64,000 bases of DNA from Halorussus aquaticus. Its GTDB lineage: Archaea > Halobacteriota > Halobacteria > Halobacteriales > Haladaptataceae. Numbering within the stretch: the stretch's first letter is position 1; each line of letters opens with the position of its first letter. The DNA is taken from positions 186,001 through 250,000 of the forward strand of contig NZ_CP100403.1 of assembly GCF_024218795.1 (NCBI RefSeq), given 5' to 3'. This document shows, one piece after another, positions 27,401 to 36,486 of the stretch. The translations under genes and the position numbers were made by a program. Below the pieces are notes generated by a model, which did not search any database, was not told where the DNA came from, and was given only the letters and a program-made list of their open reading frames with translations.

Positions 27401-28131
27401 TCGGCGATAGCGACCTCACGGTCGACGCGGCCTGCGACCGTGCGTAGCTGCTCGAGGAGTCCGTCCGCATACAGCGTCTGTCGAGCGTCGGCAGCATCGA
27501 GGTCACAGACAAACTCCCAGCAGATATCGACGTAGTCGTCGACCTCGGCGTCACGCCACGCCTCAAGGACGGTCTCGCTCTGTGGGCGATCATCGAGTAA
27601 TCCAGCGAGTACATCGACCAACTGGTCACGACTCCAAAGCTGAGCAAGGAGCTCCACGTCGTCATCGTCTTGGTTGCGTTCGAGGAACTCCGTCACGACT
27701 TCGCGTTGGAGTGTCGCGGCGCCGTCTTCGTCGAGCACGTCGAAGCCGAGCGGGACCGGAGCCTCGACGGCCCGTTCCCGCAGGAGCCGGGTACAGAACG
27801 CGTGAATGGTGTGGACGTAGCCGTCCTCCAGGTCGTCGAGGACGTTTCGCCAGCGGTGATAGGCCTCTGGTGAGTCGACGGCCTCGAGCCGGTCGTACAC
27901 CTCCTCCCGAACGCGCTCGGTCAGTTCGGCAGCAGCCTTTCGCGTGAAGGTGATCGTGACGATGTTCTCCGGAGTGAGCGACGGGTTCTCGGCCAGAATC
28001 GTCACGTACCGCTCGGTGAGCGTCGTCGTCTTCCCCGTCCCGGCGCCGGCAGTGATCGCGACGTTCCGGCCCTGGACGAGCGCGTCCTCCTGTTCCTCCG
28101 TGAGCTGAATCTCCTCAGGGTCCTCAGTCAT
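24493..28131 (-). CDS. AddA/UvrD-like helicase-nuclease
   Basis: A 1212-residue SF1 helicase. Walker A is VAITAGAGTGKTTTLTERYV near 29-48; motif Ia is ITFTRKAAAELTERVREE; Walker B is VMVDEFQDTDPRQWELVKLL; motif III has VFLVGDEKQSIYGFRGAD. A C-terminal PD-(D/E)XK nuclease shows VGDIDRLLV and IIDYKTND (Asp1137, Lys1139). This is the AddA plan: 3'-5' translocation plus cleavage of one strand at DNA ends during recombinational repair or foreign-DNA degradation. It overlaps the upstream nuclease gene by eight bases, forming an AddAB-like operon. Confidence 0.85.
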   Translation of the reverse strand: MTEDPEEIQLTEEQEDALVQGRNVAITAGAGTGKTTTLTERYVTILAENPSLTPENIVTITFTRKAAAELTERVREEVYDRLEAVDSPEAYHRWRNVLDDLEDGYVHTIHAFCTRLLRERAVEAPVPLGFDVLDEDGAATLQREVVTEFLERNQDDDDVELLAQLWSRDQLVDVLAGLLDDRPQSETVLEAWRDAEVDDYVDICWEFVCDLDAADARQTLYADGLLEQLRTVAGRVDREVAIADEDGLGAYRTFTEVATTLPADPEESDPRDCQRAILELYEDCEKKNGGLYSSSGYVVGDRDEWDEYGDVYDDLKDVIDAVIAAVEPHADAVETTPGELESNSAHYALALMRVFDAVLAAYTDEKERRDTLDFPDVIETTLEFLRANDAVTERLRDQFAAVMVDEFQDTDPRQWELVKLLTGVDEQTASSVFLVGDEKQSIYGFRGADVTTFGAARAELRAVNEARGVDDVPDSEAESPTALELSGNFRTLDEPLSFLNELFEYLFQSEGDTHEPYEAPPQELTTQRDRVEDIEGLTGSVEYLAVPDDADTAAELFGDDHPVAEGALDHTIEAEAQALAARLTHLFDDPPTVQDPDTGDHRDATPDDTAILLRRRTHLDRYQRALEEYDIPYTVVGGVGFYDTPEVQALTNLLRVLGDPQDDVSLYGVLRSPLFRFTDDRLAPAVAEADSVWDALAETDDPQLADAFDLLTSWRTLSGCAMPSEDGVLPWNRLLSRVIDDTGYLASVSADERSQQAVANVEKFRDQVRTWSENGVHTAAGLLHRIDRQTEIDPREGEADIPGDVEGVRIMTIHAAKGLEFPIVTVPDLGSDLNFGRSVDDHGYVRLVEGTTDAPPIPAVGAPHPNDAFAIEKTAVHEYADRRSLPQERAESKRLLYVACTRTRDHLLLCGTHDIDIDESGHIELGEPDDFDDASRWRDWLQPILFDDHELVAETFHDGATDARIGDAQYTIQAPPRPVEWQSEAPTEELDPAITVPSPPERQAAVRVAATTLVSAVADASEDGHSYTSGDGTVGLSPTTFGTVVHRLNELRPPREEWPSFIRQLSRMGSEEPTDDDLQAAVSHAQDAIRFVDETEADLPLEATYDEYSVVARLDDSRIVGDIDRLLVTPDAYHIIDYKTNDLSSTTTDTLADHYRPQMLAYALALFQHDPARQVRASLRFTDVGVEERFEWQRSELTDIESELRSMLELVS

Positions 28132-31100
28132 CGCTCATCACCGCCTCGATGTCCTCGTCGTCACGAACACGGAGTGGAACGTACGCAGCGTCGTCCTCGT
28201 GGACTTTATCGACGAACTCCCGCTTGCGGTGATGGCGGACATCGCACGCCCGACGGTAGTCACAGTATCGGCAGTTCGCTCCGCGGGCGGACAGAAGCGT
28301 CGTGTGGAACCGACCGTTGCCGATCGCCTCGTCGATCTGGCCCAACCACTCCGGAACGACATCGTTCAGGAACCGACGGAGTTCGACCTCTGAATCGAAC
28401 TTCGATTCGACGCCGCGTGGAACCTTGAGGTCGTTGGGGGGCCGTACCTGATAGTACGTCGCTGAAAGCGATCCCTGCTCGAACAGATCACCGTCGACGA
28501 CGTTGGCCGCAGCGAGCAGATAGATGGGGAGCTGGAACTTCGTGCCGCCAGTCGTTTTCGTCATATACGGTGCTCGCCCAGTCTTGTAGTCGTAGAGCGT
28601 GAGCGTCGGTTGTTCACCATCCCGGCTCACGTCAACGCGGTCGATGTAACCCCGAATCGAGACAGTCGAGCCGTCCGGTCGCTCAACTGTGAACGGACCA
28701 GCATCCGAGTCGGGAAGCCCCTCACCGAACGGGGCCTCGAATAGGTGTGGGCGGCCAGCGCCGTCCCGCGAGAGCTCGTTGTCGAAGAAGGTAGCGAACA
28801 ACCCCTGTTCCGGTGCGTCGTGGGGTTTGCTCCCGGCCTCGTACGGAGCGCTCTCGCCCTCACCCAAGCCCGCGAACAGCTCCGCTTTCCACCGCTCGTA
28901 GAACAGACCGTCGTACTCGAAGTCGGCATCCCGGAGTTCCTCGACGGCGATCTCGCGAAGGTACGTCGCCAAGTCGCCCCGGTCGAAGTCCGTGAGATCG
29001 ACACTATCCTTGGTCTCGTCCTGCAGATCCGCAAAAAATCGTTCGAGAACGTCGTGAACGTACGACCCGGTTTCGAGGGGCGTAGGGACGACCTCAACGT
29101 CGTCGGGATCCTCGATTCCGAGTACTTTCTCGGCGTAGAACTTGAACCCACACTCGACGTATCGCTCGATCCGACTCGCGCTGTAGGGTTCTCGTTCCGA
29201 CGGAGGATAGACCTCAGCGACGGTCTCGGGTTCTAACATGCCGTCGTGTTCGGAGAGGCCAGCCGTTCCCCTGTTGTCCGCACAGTGGAGTCCCCGATCC
29301 GTGCGCTTGGTCTGCTCGGGGGAGAGGTCACCTCGGTCGCCGGCGCGGCTGACTGCCGCACGCCGGTCGGCCGTTACAGCGACGTGGCGCTGGAGGTCTT
29401 CGCGGGAGCCTACGCGGTCGTCGACGCCGTCTTCGGGGTCGATGCCGGTCACGCGCTGGAGTTCGTCGAGGACCGGCGACCGGACGACGGCAGACTCGTC
29501 GTCGCCCGTCTCTGGTGTGGTGATCGTGAGTTCGTCGACGTTCGCGAGCAGCGTCGCGAAGAGATAGCGGCCACGGAGTCGTTCGTCGCCGGTGTCGAAT
29601 CGCGGATGGGCGTCGGTCATCTCCTCGAAGAAGGCCGGGCGTTCCGGCGTCACAGGGAAGTGTTCGCTTGTCAGGCCCACGAGAAACACCTTCTCAAACG
29701 AGCGCATCCTGGCGTCGAGCAGCCCCATCACCTCAACATGGCCGCCAGCAGCGCGCTGTGGAACCCTGATCGGCACACCATCGAGCGCACGGGTGAACAG
29801 TGCCAACGGGGAGAGATCGCTATTGACCGCCGCCAGCGACTCGAACGAAGAGAGGACCTCGTCCACGAGGTCGTAGGCTCGCTGTTCAACGGCTTGCTCG
29901 GCGCCGCTGGCGTAGTCCTCCGTCGCCGCCTCCAGGTCGAACCGGTCGTCCAACAGTCGTCGGAGCGTCTCGGTTGCGCCCTCGATGTCCTCCGTTCGGA
30001 GCGTCTCTAGCGTGGCCAGCAGCTCCTCGATCAGTGCCGCCGCCTGGTCGTCGACGTCCTCGAGCAGGGGTGACACAGAAACAGTATCACGCCGGCGAGC
30101 AGCTGCCGTGACAGCGTTGGCTTGGTCGGTGTCGACGACGTCGACCAATGGATTTGCTAACAGGGACGTGAGGTCCTCAGCACGGGGGTCGGGTTCGGCG
30201 AGGTTCAGGAGGTCGTGTACAACGCTCCCGGTGAACGTCCGGTTCAGCTGTGAGGCGGCGGTCGTGACGTGCGGGATGTCGAACGTATCGAACGTGTCCT
30301 CGACGTACCTCGAATAGGCCTCGGTCCCCGGGACGACGACAGCCAGGTCGTCGGGATCGCGACCATTGGCCAACTCAGTCCGGAGCTCGCGAGCGACGAA
30401 GCGAATCTCGCGCTCGGGCGTCGGGAGTTCACGCCATCGCAGAGTGTCTGGAGCAGGGACAGTGTCCGGGTCCGGGCGGTAGAGCGACTCGGTGATCGTT
30501 CCAAAGGCCCGCCCTGACTCGTCGACGGGCTCGAGTTCTACTGCCTCAAAGTCAAGTGCTTCGTAGACATCCAAGGCGTCCTCCGCAACGGCGTCGACTC
30601 CGCTCCGGCCATCTTGGTGGAGCGGCAGCAGTGCGATCATCGGAAGTTCATCGACGAGGCGTTCGATGAGGCGGCGTTCGACAGGACGGAACTCGTGATA
30701 CCCGGAAAGGATGACGACATCCGGTTCCGGAGAGAACGCCGATAGTGACTGCTCCGCCGTCGCCACGGCGTCGAACATTTCTCCCCGGGTACAGACCCAC
30801 TCGTCGACATAGTCGCCGTGGAGATCCCGGTAGTGTCGGTACGCGTCGGCAGTGGCTTTCGCGATACGGTCATCGACGTCTGAGCCCTCGAACTCCGCTA
30901 CGAGCGCGTCAGCGGTACCGACGCCGGCGTCGTCGAAGAGCGAGAAGCGGCTACTGAACGAATCAGCGAGAGCGGCAGAGGCAGGTTCGCCAGCGAGAGC
31001 GCCATCTGTCTCGGCTGTCGATCTGTCCAGAGCGTACTCCGCCAGCCGGCGGTTCAGCTGCCCGGAGAGGGGTTGAACCGGACCGTGGAGCTCCTCGTAC

Positions 31101-31312
31101 CACTCCCGAACGACCCCGTCGAGCGTCTCGGCACGAAGACGGAGGGGATCGTGCGACGCGGCCCAGCGGTCCTCAACCATACTCCTGCGAGCGTCGTTTC
31201 GCGTTATGTAGAGAATACTCCCCAGCGAGTCGGTGGCAATGTCATCAGCCCGCTGAAATGCCCGTCGTTCCAATCGGGCGTGTTTCGGGCCGGTGAGGAG
31301 CGTGGAATCCAT
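28124..31312 (-). CDS. AddB-like PD-(D/E)XK nuclease with Fe-S cysteines
   Basis: A 1062-residue protein. The N-terminal three quarters are UvrD-like in outline (ITRNDARRSMVEDRWAA, VVILSGYHEFRPVERRLIER, LAVVVPGTEAYSRYVE). I see no Walker A lysine at the start, which reads LLTGPKHARLERR. The C-terminal nuclease has GYIDRVDVSRDG and LTLYDYKTGRAPYM. A Cys-x2-Cys-x5-Cys at 1014-1023, plus an upstream Cys in VECGFKFYAEKVLG, matches the AddB iron-sulphur cluster. It probably works with the AddA-like protein encoded next. Confidence 0.8.
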   Translation of the reverse strand: MDSTLLTGPKHARLERRAFQRADDIATDSLGSILYITRNDARRSMVEDRWAASHDPLRLRAETLDGVVREWYEELHGPVQPLSGQLNRRLAEYALDRSTAETDGALAGEPASAALADSFSSRFSLFDDAGVGTADALVAEFEGSDVDDRIAKATADAYRHYRDLHGDYVDEWVCTRGEMFDAVATAEQSLSAFSPEPDVVILSGYHEFRPVERRLIERLVDELPMIALLPLHQDGRSGVDAVAEDALDVYEALDFEAVELEPVDESGRAFGTITESLYRPDPDTVPAPDTLRWRELPTPEREIRFVARELRTELANGRDPDDLAVVVPGTEAYSRYVEDTFDTFDIPHVTTAASQLNRTFTGSVVHDLLNLAEPDPRAEDLTSLLANPLVDVVDTDQANAVTAAARRRDTVSVSPLLEDVDDQAAALIEELLATLETLRTEDIEGATETLRRLLDDRFDLEAATEDYASGAEQAVEQRAYDLVDEVLSSFESLAAVNSDLSPLALFTRALDGVPIRVPQRAAGGHVEVMGLLDARMRSFEKVFLVGLTSEHFPVTPERPAFFEEMTDAHPRFDTGDERLRGRYLFATLLANVDELTITTPETGDDESAVVRSPVLDELQRVTGIDPEDGVDDRVGSREDLQRHVAVTADRRAAVSRAGDRGDLSPEQTKRTDRGLHCADNRGTAGLSEHDGMLEPETVAEVYPPSEREPYSASRIERYVECGFKFYAEKVLGIEDPDDVEVVPTPLETGSYVHDVLERFFADLQDETKDSVDLTDFDRGDLATYLREIAVEELRDADFEYDGLFYERWKAELFAGLGEGESAPYEAGSKPHDAPEQGLFATFFDNELSRDGAGRPHLFEAPFGEGLPDSDAGPFTVERPDGSTVSIRGYIDRVDVSRDGEQPTLTLYDYKTGRAPYMTKTTGGTKFQLPIYLLAAANVVDGDLFEQGSLSATYYQVRPPNDLKVPRGVESKFDSEVELRRFLNDVVPEWLGQIDEAIGNGRFHTTLLSARGANCRYCDYRRACDVRHHRKREFVDKVHEDDAAYVPLRVRDDEDIEAVMSDD

Positions 31313-31417
31313 CGAACACTCCCTACCAAGATATCGGTCTCACTTCACTCTTGGCGAGAGTGACAGCTTAGGAGCGGCTTACCAGAAGCGGCCAAAAAAT
31401 CAGAGAGGACTGAGAAC

Positions 31418-31690
31418 TCAGTCGACGGTCGCTAGCACTCGGATATCTGTGTTCGAATGTCGTTCGCGCTGAGTTCGAGCACCCCGTTCTTGCAGGAAGT
31501 CCTCTATCTCATCAGCCAGCGTATCGGCGTCCTCTCTATCGACGTGTACGATCAGCGTTGGCCGGTCTGGATCGTTGTTGTCGATGACAAGCGATACGAC
31601 TTTGAATTCATCCGGCTGTCTGTACGCCTCGAATTCCTCGGCGACCTGGTCAGCCAGGTCATCGAGAATATCTACTGGATCTGAGGTCAT
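31418..31690 (-). CDS. Small conserved-looking haloarchaeal protein, unknown
   Basis: A 90-residue protein starting MTSDPVDILDDLADQVAEEF. A strand-rich centre follows, with FKVVSLVIDNNDPDRPTLIV, HVDREDADTLADEIEDFLQE and a terminal DIRVLATVD. It looks like a small alpha-beta domain, but I cannot name it. The frame extends upstream to 31834 without protein-like sequence. It lies between the AddAB operon and the methylase gene, which is divergent. Confidence 0.6.
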   Translation of the reverse strand: MTSDPVDILDDLADQVAEEFEAYRQPDEFKVVSLVIDNNDPDRPTLIVHVDREDADTLADEIEDFLQERGARTQRERHSNTDIRVLATVD

Positions 31691-31912
31691 ATTTGGATGA
31701 CGAGCAATTGGAAAACGATCACACCTGACGGGCTTGGAGAGAATCCTATCGACTCCTACCACCTCCAATTTCCAGTTCGGCAACCAGGTGTTCAGAAGCG
31801 TCGTTCCGTGGACCGTGCGAGAATGTCTGATCAACTTTTAAGACACGTGACCGAGGATAGTGCTGTATGTCCATTTACTTCGAAGAAACCACCTCCTCTA
31901 AACTCGATATCC

Positions 31913-34900
31913 ATGACTGAGGAGCAAACCAAGGAAATTCGTCGCCGTTTAGACGAGGACCTCTCCTTAGACGATTTTGAACGAGATTACCGCTCAACCG
32001 GAGAGGCGGCTACCCAGTTCTTCCAAGACCTCTTCGTTCAAGTTCTCAACTTCGAAGAGACAATGTCTGCCTTGGGCGACGCAACTTGGCAGGATATTCC
32101 CGTTCACGAGTGGCCGAACACAGCTCGGGCGAACGCCGCTCGACTATTCGCCGAAGCAGGAAACTTCCGTGTCATCTACGTCGAACTGGAGAAGCTGACC
32201 CGGACAGCCGAACGAAACGCCATCCAGAGCCTCACTCGTTCAGACCGAACGAGTGGGTGGGCCATCGACGGCTCCTTCCTGACTGTATTCCACGCTCCTG
32301 ACGAGGACATCTGGCACCTCGTCACACCCTACGAGGAAGGCACGGACGACATCACGACTGGCCGTCCTGTTCTGCGCCGGTACACCCTCGGGGAAGGCGA
32401 GACCCACCGCACCGTTGCAAATGCGCTGTCGAGTATGGATGCCAGCAAAGGGCGGCTGGCAGAACGCATCGATGAGGCGTTCCGAGTTAAGCCCGTCACT
32501 GAGGATTTCTACGAGAACTACAAGAGCGCCTTCGACACGCTCAGTAAGGAACTTCGCCGTAAGGGACTGGAGATTGAGGACGCCGACCGGTACGCACACA
32601 CGATGCTAAACCGGTTGATGTTCTTCTACTATCTCCAGAAGAAGGGCTGGATTGGTGACCGGAAGGACTTCGTCCGATGGTTCCACCAGCAGTACGAGGA
32701 GTCCGACGAGGAGGACGTGTTCCACGAGAAGTGGCTCTCGGCGCTGTTCTTCGAGGGTATGAACAGTCCGGAAGGCGGAGAGATCGATGCTGACCTCCCT
32801 TCCGAAGTCGAGACGGCTATTGCTGAGCTCCCGTACATGAACGGTGGACTCTTCCAGCCGACTGAGGAGGACGGACGCGACACGTTCCTATCAGATTCTG
32901 CGCTGAAGTCGGTGATCAAAGAGTTCCTCGAACAGTACAACTTCACCGTCACCGAGGAGAGCCCCTACGATATCGACGTCGCCGTCGATCCCGCGATGCT
33001 CGGGAAGATCTACGAGTCTCTGATTGCTGAGCAGGAACGCGGCGAAGCTGGGATCTTCTACACGCCTCGTGTTGAGGTGGATCTGATGTGCCGGATGGCA
33101 CTGTACGAGCAGTTCTGTGACCATGCAAACGATCTCGATGCCGAAGGAAAACAGCAGATTGTCGAGTTTATCTTCAGTGAGCCACAGGACTGGGATGCGG
33201 AGAGCAGCGGGAAAACAGAGCAACTGGAGAGTATCCTCCACGAACTGCGTATCGTTGACCCCGCCTGTGGTAGTGGTGCGTTCCTGGTGGGAATGAAGCA
33301 AGTGGTTACCGAACTTTACCGAAAGCTCGGTACGACTCCGGATTACCACCTCAAAGAGCAGATCATCAACGAGAATCTGTACGGCGTCGATATCATGGAC
33401 TGGGCGGTTCGGGTTGCTGAGTTCCGTCTTTGGCTTTCGCTCGTTGAGGGCGAGGAGCAACTCCCCGACCAGCGGCCAGTGCTTCCAAATTTCTCCTTCA
33501 AGCTTAAGGTTGGCGACAGCCTGATTCAGAAGCTCGATGGAGAGTTTGTTTCCCTAGATACCCTCACGCGAACGTTAGATGGGGATACTGGCGACCTCCT
33601 TACTGAACTGAAAGAGCTGAAGCGCGAACACTTCGAAGGAGAGGCCGATCGGACACAGGAGATCGAAGAGAAGCAGGTGGAACTTCTCAAGAATCACATC
33701 GACGGTCTCATCGACAACCTATCTAAAGACGGTTCTCAGCAGACCCTCTTTGGGGACACAAAGGACGATCAAGTTGATGACGACGTCGAGGAGCGGATTG
33801 AAGAGCTCAAGGAGACTCGCGACGCGATTGACGAGGCCGGGGCTACTGGGTTCTTCATGTGGGACATCGACTTCTCCGACGTAATGGTAGAAGGTGGGTT
33901 CGACATTGTGATCGGTAATCCACCATACGTCCGTCAAGAGGACATCATCGACCAGGGGATTCACCCAGAACGCCTTGATGAGATGGAAGATAGTGAGGTC
34001 AAGGATCTTAGGAACCAGTATAAAAACGACCTTGTAGAGTATGTACAGAAGACATTTGACATCAAGCCATACAAAAGAAGCGACATATACATATATTTCT
34101 ACTTCAAGGGAATCGATCTGCTGCGGGAGAACGGAACTCTGTCATTCATCACCTCGAACTCTTGGCTTGATATCGGCTACGGGAAGCGGCTCCACGAAGG
34201 TTTGCTCAAACTAACCGATCTTTCGTACATTCTCGGCAATACCAGTGAGAAATCCTTCGAGGACGCTGACGTCAACACGTACATTACAGTTGCGAATCGG
34301 AAGTCTCAGGAGGTATTGAACGAGAATACTCGCTTCGTCCGGTTCAATCGCGGCTTCTTCGACTATGATTATGCAAATGAATTCGGAGATTTCTTGGTTT
34401 CCCCCGAGGAGTCGGCGGAAACTGTTCCGCTGGACGAAGAAACCATGCAAGTCACTACAAGTGACGGAATACGGGTTGCGTCAATTCCACATGAGAGTCT
34501 GTGGAGGTTAGGTGGAGGAAGTACGAAAGAGATCGACACCGAGGAAACTGAACAGGTCTTCTCAGAAGAAGTGGGTCTTGTGAGTAACCAGTCTTCGCTT
34601 GAATCGTATGAGGACAGTGGATGCCTCCCCACCGGTTCTTATGAGGATGGAATCTGGGGCCGGTTTATTGAGGCACCGACGCTCTATTTCACTATTTGGC
34701 GGGACTCTGGAAGTAAATTTGCCACTCTCGGGAGCCTCGTAAGTGATGAGCAGGGGCTTAAACGTGGCACCACAAGCGGTGCAAACAAATTCTTCTTCGT
34801 CCCTCGTCCGGGGAACAGCAATAATACGTTCGAGTCTTCTGTGGAGGAATCTAGCGGAGATCTCAGGCTACACCATACTGATTCAGGAGAAGACTACTAT

Positions 34901-35788
34901 ATCGAAAAGGAATACTGGATGAGAGATGCCGATGAGGTCCCCGACCGCTTTATTGAGGACTTTGACTACATCTATGAAGGAGATAGCCGAAGACTGGTTC
35001 CTAACCTGATTCTAGTAAAGAATCGGGAGATCAAACAAAGTCCGATCAAGCCAAGCCACTTGAACTCTGTTCATCTCCAGATTGAAGGAGGGAAGTCCGA
35101 GTTACAAAACGAGCAAGTAATCGAATATGTTAACCTTGGAGAAGAACCAATCTGGGGTAGAACGAATAAACCACTTCCGGACCGACCTACACTAAGTGGT
35201 TCTCCTTGGTATGAGCAGTCAGATTGTGATCGCCCGTTCTTACTACTGAATAGAACATTCAACGCTAATTTCCAATTCCATTACAACCCCTGTCTGTTTG
35301 AGGTAGCAGATAACTTCTTCTACCTTCCAAAGCCAGAGTTTGTGTCACCAGAGTACCTAGCTGGTTACATGAATACAACATTAGGTTGGTTCATGACCGA
35401 GGTGACCGCTCGTGCTTGGACAAATACTCTGAGGATGGATAAGTTCGAGTATCAACAGATGCCAATACTGAATGCTTCAGATGGGATTGAGGAGGGCATC
35501 AAAGAGACACTCGAACAAGTGATGAGCCGCGATATTGGCAATGTGTTTGAGGAGCTGCAGGCTTATTCCCCGGATGATTTCGATTTAGATGAGATGAAGC
35601 AAGATCGGAGATCCCTTGACGAGCCTTTCCTTGATGAGATCGGTCTTACCTCTGTAGAGGAGAAAAGCGAGTTCTACCAAGAGATGGTTCGCATGGTCCG
35701 GGATAGACTGATGAGGCAACCTGAAGAAAATCCATCACTCTGTGAGACTATCGTACAACACAATCCCCAGTATGACTATTCCAGATAA
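31913..35788 (+). CDS. Eco57I-type N6-adenine methylase with specificity region
   Basis: A 1291-residue protein. SAM-binding motif I is DPACGSGAFLVG at 449-460 and catalytic motif IV is NPPYVRQ at 669-675, the N6-adenine methyltransferase signature. A long C-terminal region (about 850-1230) resembles a TaqI/Eco57I target-recognition domain and is more AT-rich. The N-terminus (ARLFAEAGNFRVIYVELEKL) recalls the N-termini of restriction subunits. I chose ATG 31913 (MTEEQTKEIRRRL); the frame continues upstream without coding character. Two genes on is a PLD-helicase, and I infer a restriction system with that protein as effector. Confidence 0.85.
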   Translation: MTEEQTKEIRRRLDEDLSLDDFERDYRSTGEAATQFFQDLFVQVLNFEETMSALGDATWQDIPVHEWPNTARANAARLFAEAGNFRVIYVELEKLTRTAERNAIQSLTRSDRTSGWAIDGSFLTVFHAPDEDIWHLVTPYEEGTDDITTGRPVLRRYTLGEGETHRTVANALSSMDASKGRLAERIDEAFRVKPVTEDFYENYKSAFDTLSKELRRKGLEIEDADRYAHTMLNRLMFFYYLQKKGWIGDRKDFVRWFHQQYEESDEEDVFHEKWLSALFFEGMNSPEGGEIDADLPSEVETAIAELPYMNGGLFQPTEEDGRDTFLSDSALKSVIKEFLEQYNFTVTEESPYDIDVAVDPAMLGKIYESLIAEQERGEAGIFYTPRVEVDLMCRMALYEQFCDHANDLDAEGKQQIVEFIFSEPQDWDAESSGKTEQLESILHELRIVDPACGSGAFLVGMKQVVTELYRKLGTTPDYHLKEQIINENLYGVDIMDWAVRVAEFRLWLSLVEGEEQLPDQRPVLPNFSFKLKVGDSLIQKLDGEFVSLDTLTRTLDGDTGDLLTELKELKREHFEGEADRTQEIEEKQVELLKNHIDGLIDNLSKDGSQQTLFGDTKDDQVDDDVEERIEELKETRDAIDEAGATGFFMWDIDFSDVMVEGGFDIVIGNPPYVRQEDIIDQGIHPERLDEMEDSEVKDLRNQYKNDLVEYVQKTFDIKPYKRSDIYIYFYFKGIDLLRENGTLSFITSNSWLDIGYGKRLHEGLLKLTDLSYILGNTSEKSFEDADVNTYITVANRKSQEVLNENTRFVRFNRGFFDYDYANEFGDFLVSPEESAETVPLDEETMQVTTSDGIRVASIPHESLWRLGGGSTKEIDTEETEQVFSEEVGLVSNQSSLESYEDSGCLPTGSYEDGIWGRFIEAPTLYFTIWRDSGSKFATLGSLVSDEQGLKRGTTSGANKFFFVPRPGNSNNTFESSVEESSGDLRLHHTDSGEDYYIEKEYWMRDADEVPDRFIEDFDYIYEGDSRRLVPNLILVKNREIKQSPIKPSHLNSVHLQIEGGKSELQNEQVIEYVNLGEEPIWGRTNKPLPDRPTLSGSPWYEQSDCDRPFLLLNRTFNANFQFHYNPCLFEVADNFFYLPKPEFVSPEYLAGYMNTTLGWFMTEVTARAWTNTLRMDKFEYQQMPILNASDGIEEGIKETLEQVMSRDIGNVFEELQAYSPDDFDLDEMKQDRRSLDEPFLDEIGLTSVEEKSEFYQEMVRMVRDRLMRQPEENPSLCETIVQHNPQYDYSR

Positions 35789-35793
35789 GCAGT

Positions 35794-36336
35794 TCAACTG
35801 ATCGCTCTAATCTCCTTTTTCAAGGACTCGAAAGCAGCTTCTGCACACCCTTGTTCGGTGGTGCCCAGAACTAGTACCTTCCCGCTCGAAAACACAAGGA
35901 GCGTAACAGTTTGGTTTGCTGGCCGATACACTACGCCCGGGAATTGCTCGGGTTCGTACTCCGTGAATTCTAGACCAAGGTGAATCGTGAGTGCTTCCAG
36001 ATTCACACTCTGCTGAACCTCGTCCATGAATACAGCTGTCTTCTCTTCAAATTCAGCGTCCTCAATATCGAATCCAATCTCAGATAATATTCCAAGAAAT
36101 TGATCGATCCAGTCGTTCAGATCGTCATGATCAGATGCTCCGCGGACTTGAAACGCTCCTGTACGATAAATACTAAATGCTGGGCTTTCACTTCCGAATT
36201 TCACGGTTACTATCCCAGCACTCTGGAAGTTCGTCTCCAAGATATCGCCGACTTCATCTTTCAAACCTGTAACGAGGGGATCCAAGTTGATTTCCCTGCC
36301 TAAGGAGCCGCTTCCCATGATACTCACGATCTCCAT
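35794..36336 (-). CDS. Divergent TATA-box-binding protein paralogue
   Basis: A 180-residue protein with two TBP repeats. The second repeat is clear: FTEYEPEQFPGVVYRPANQT, then VTLLVFSSGKVLVLGTT and AEAAFESLKKEI. The first is degenerate: IVTVKFGSESPAFSIYRTGA, then FQVRGASDHDDLNDWIDQFL. Haloarchaea use several TBP/TFB combinations for promoter choice. This one is transcribed against the methylase and helicase genes that flank it (5 bases and 150 bases away). It may set transcription of the island, or it may be a passenger. Confidence 0.8.
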   Translation of the reverse strand: MEIVSIMGSGSLGREINLDPLVTGLKDEVGDILETNFQSAGIVTVKFGSESPAFSIYRTGAFQVRGASDHDDLNDWIDQFLGILSEIGFDIEDAEFEEKTAVFMDEVQQSVNLEALTIHLGLEFTEYEPEQFPGVVYRPANQTVTLLVFSSGKVLVLGTTEQGCAEAAFESLKKEIRAIS

Positions 36337-36486
36337 TTGTTTGGTACTACTGGTGAATCACTCAGTAGTGCGATGAAACATTTTTCATGTGGCTTGTTCC
36401 AGTGTAGTGTATGTTTCCGCAAATCTCCTTCACGGTTTGCACCACTAAGATAATAAACAAATATCGCAGTCAAGCCGCTCGAAATC

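Noticed and set aside
26278..27447. 389-residue forward frame
   Set aside because: It lies entirely antisense to the AddA-like gene, whose helicase motifs are clear. Long opposite-strand frames are common in GC-rich DNA.
29246..30010. 254-residue forward frame
   Set aside because: Antisense to the AddB-like gene and without recognisable domains.
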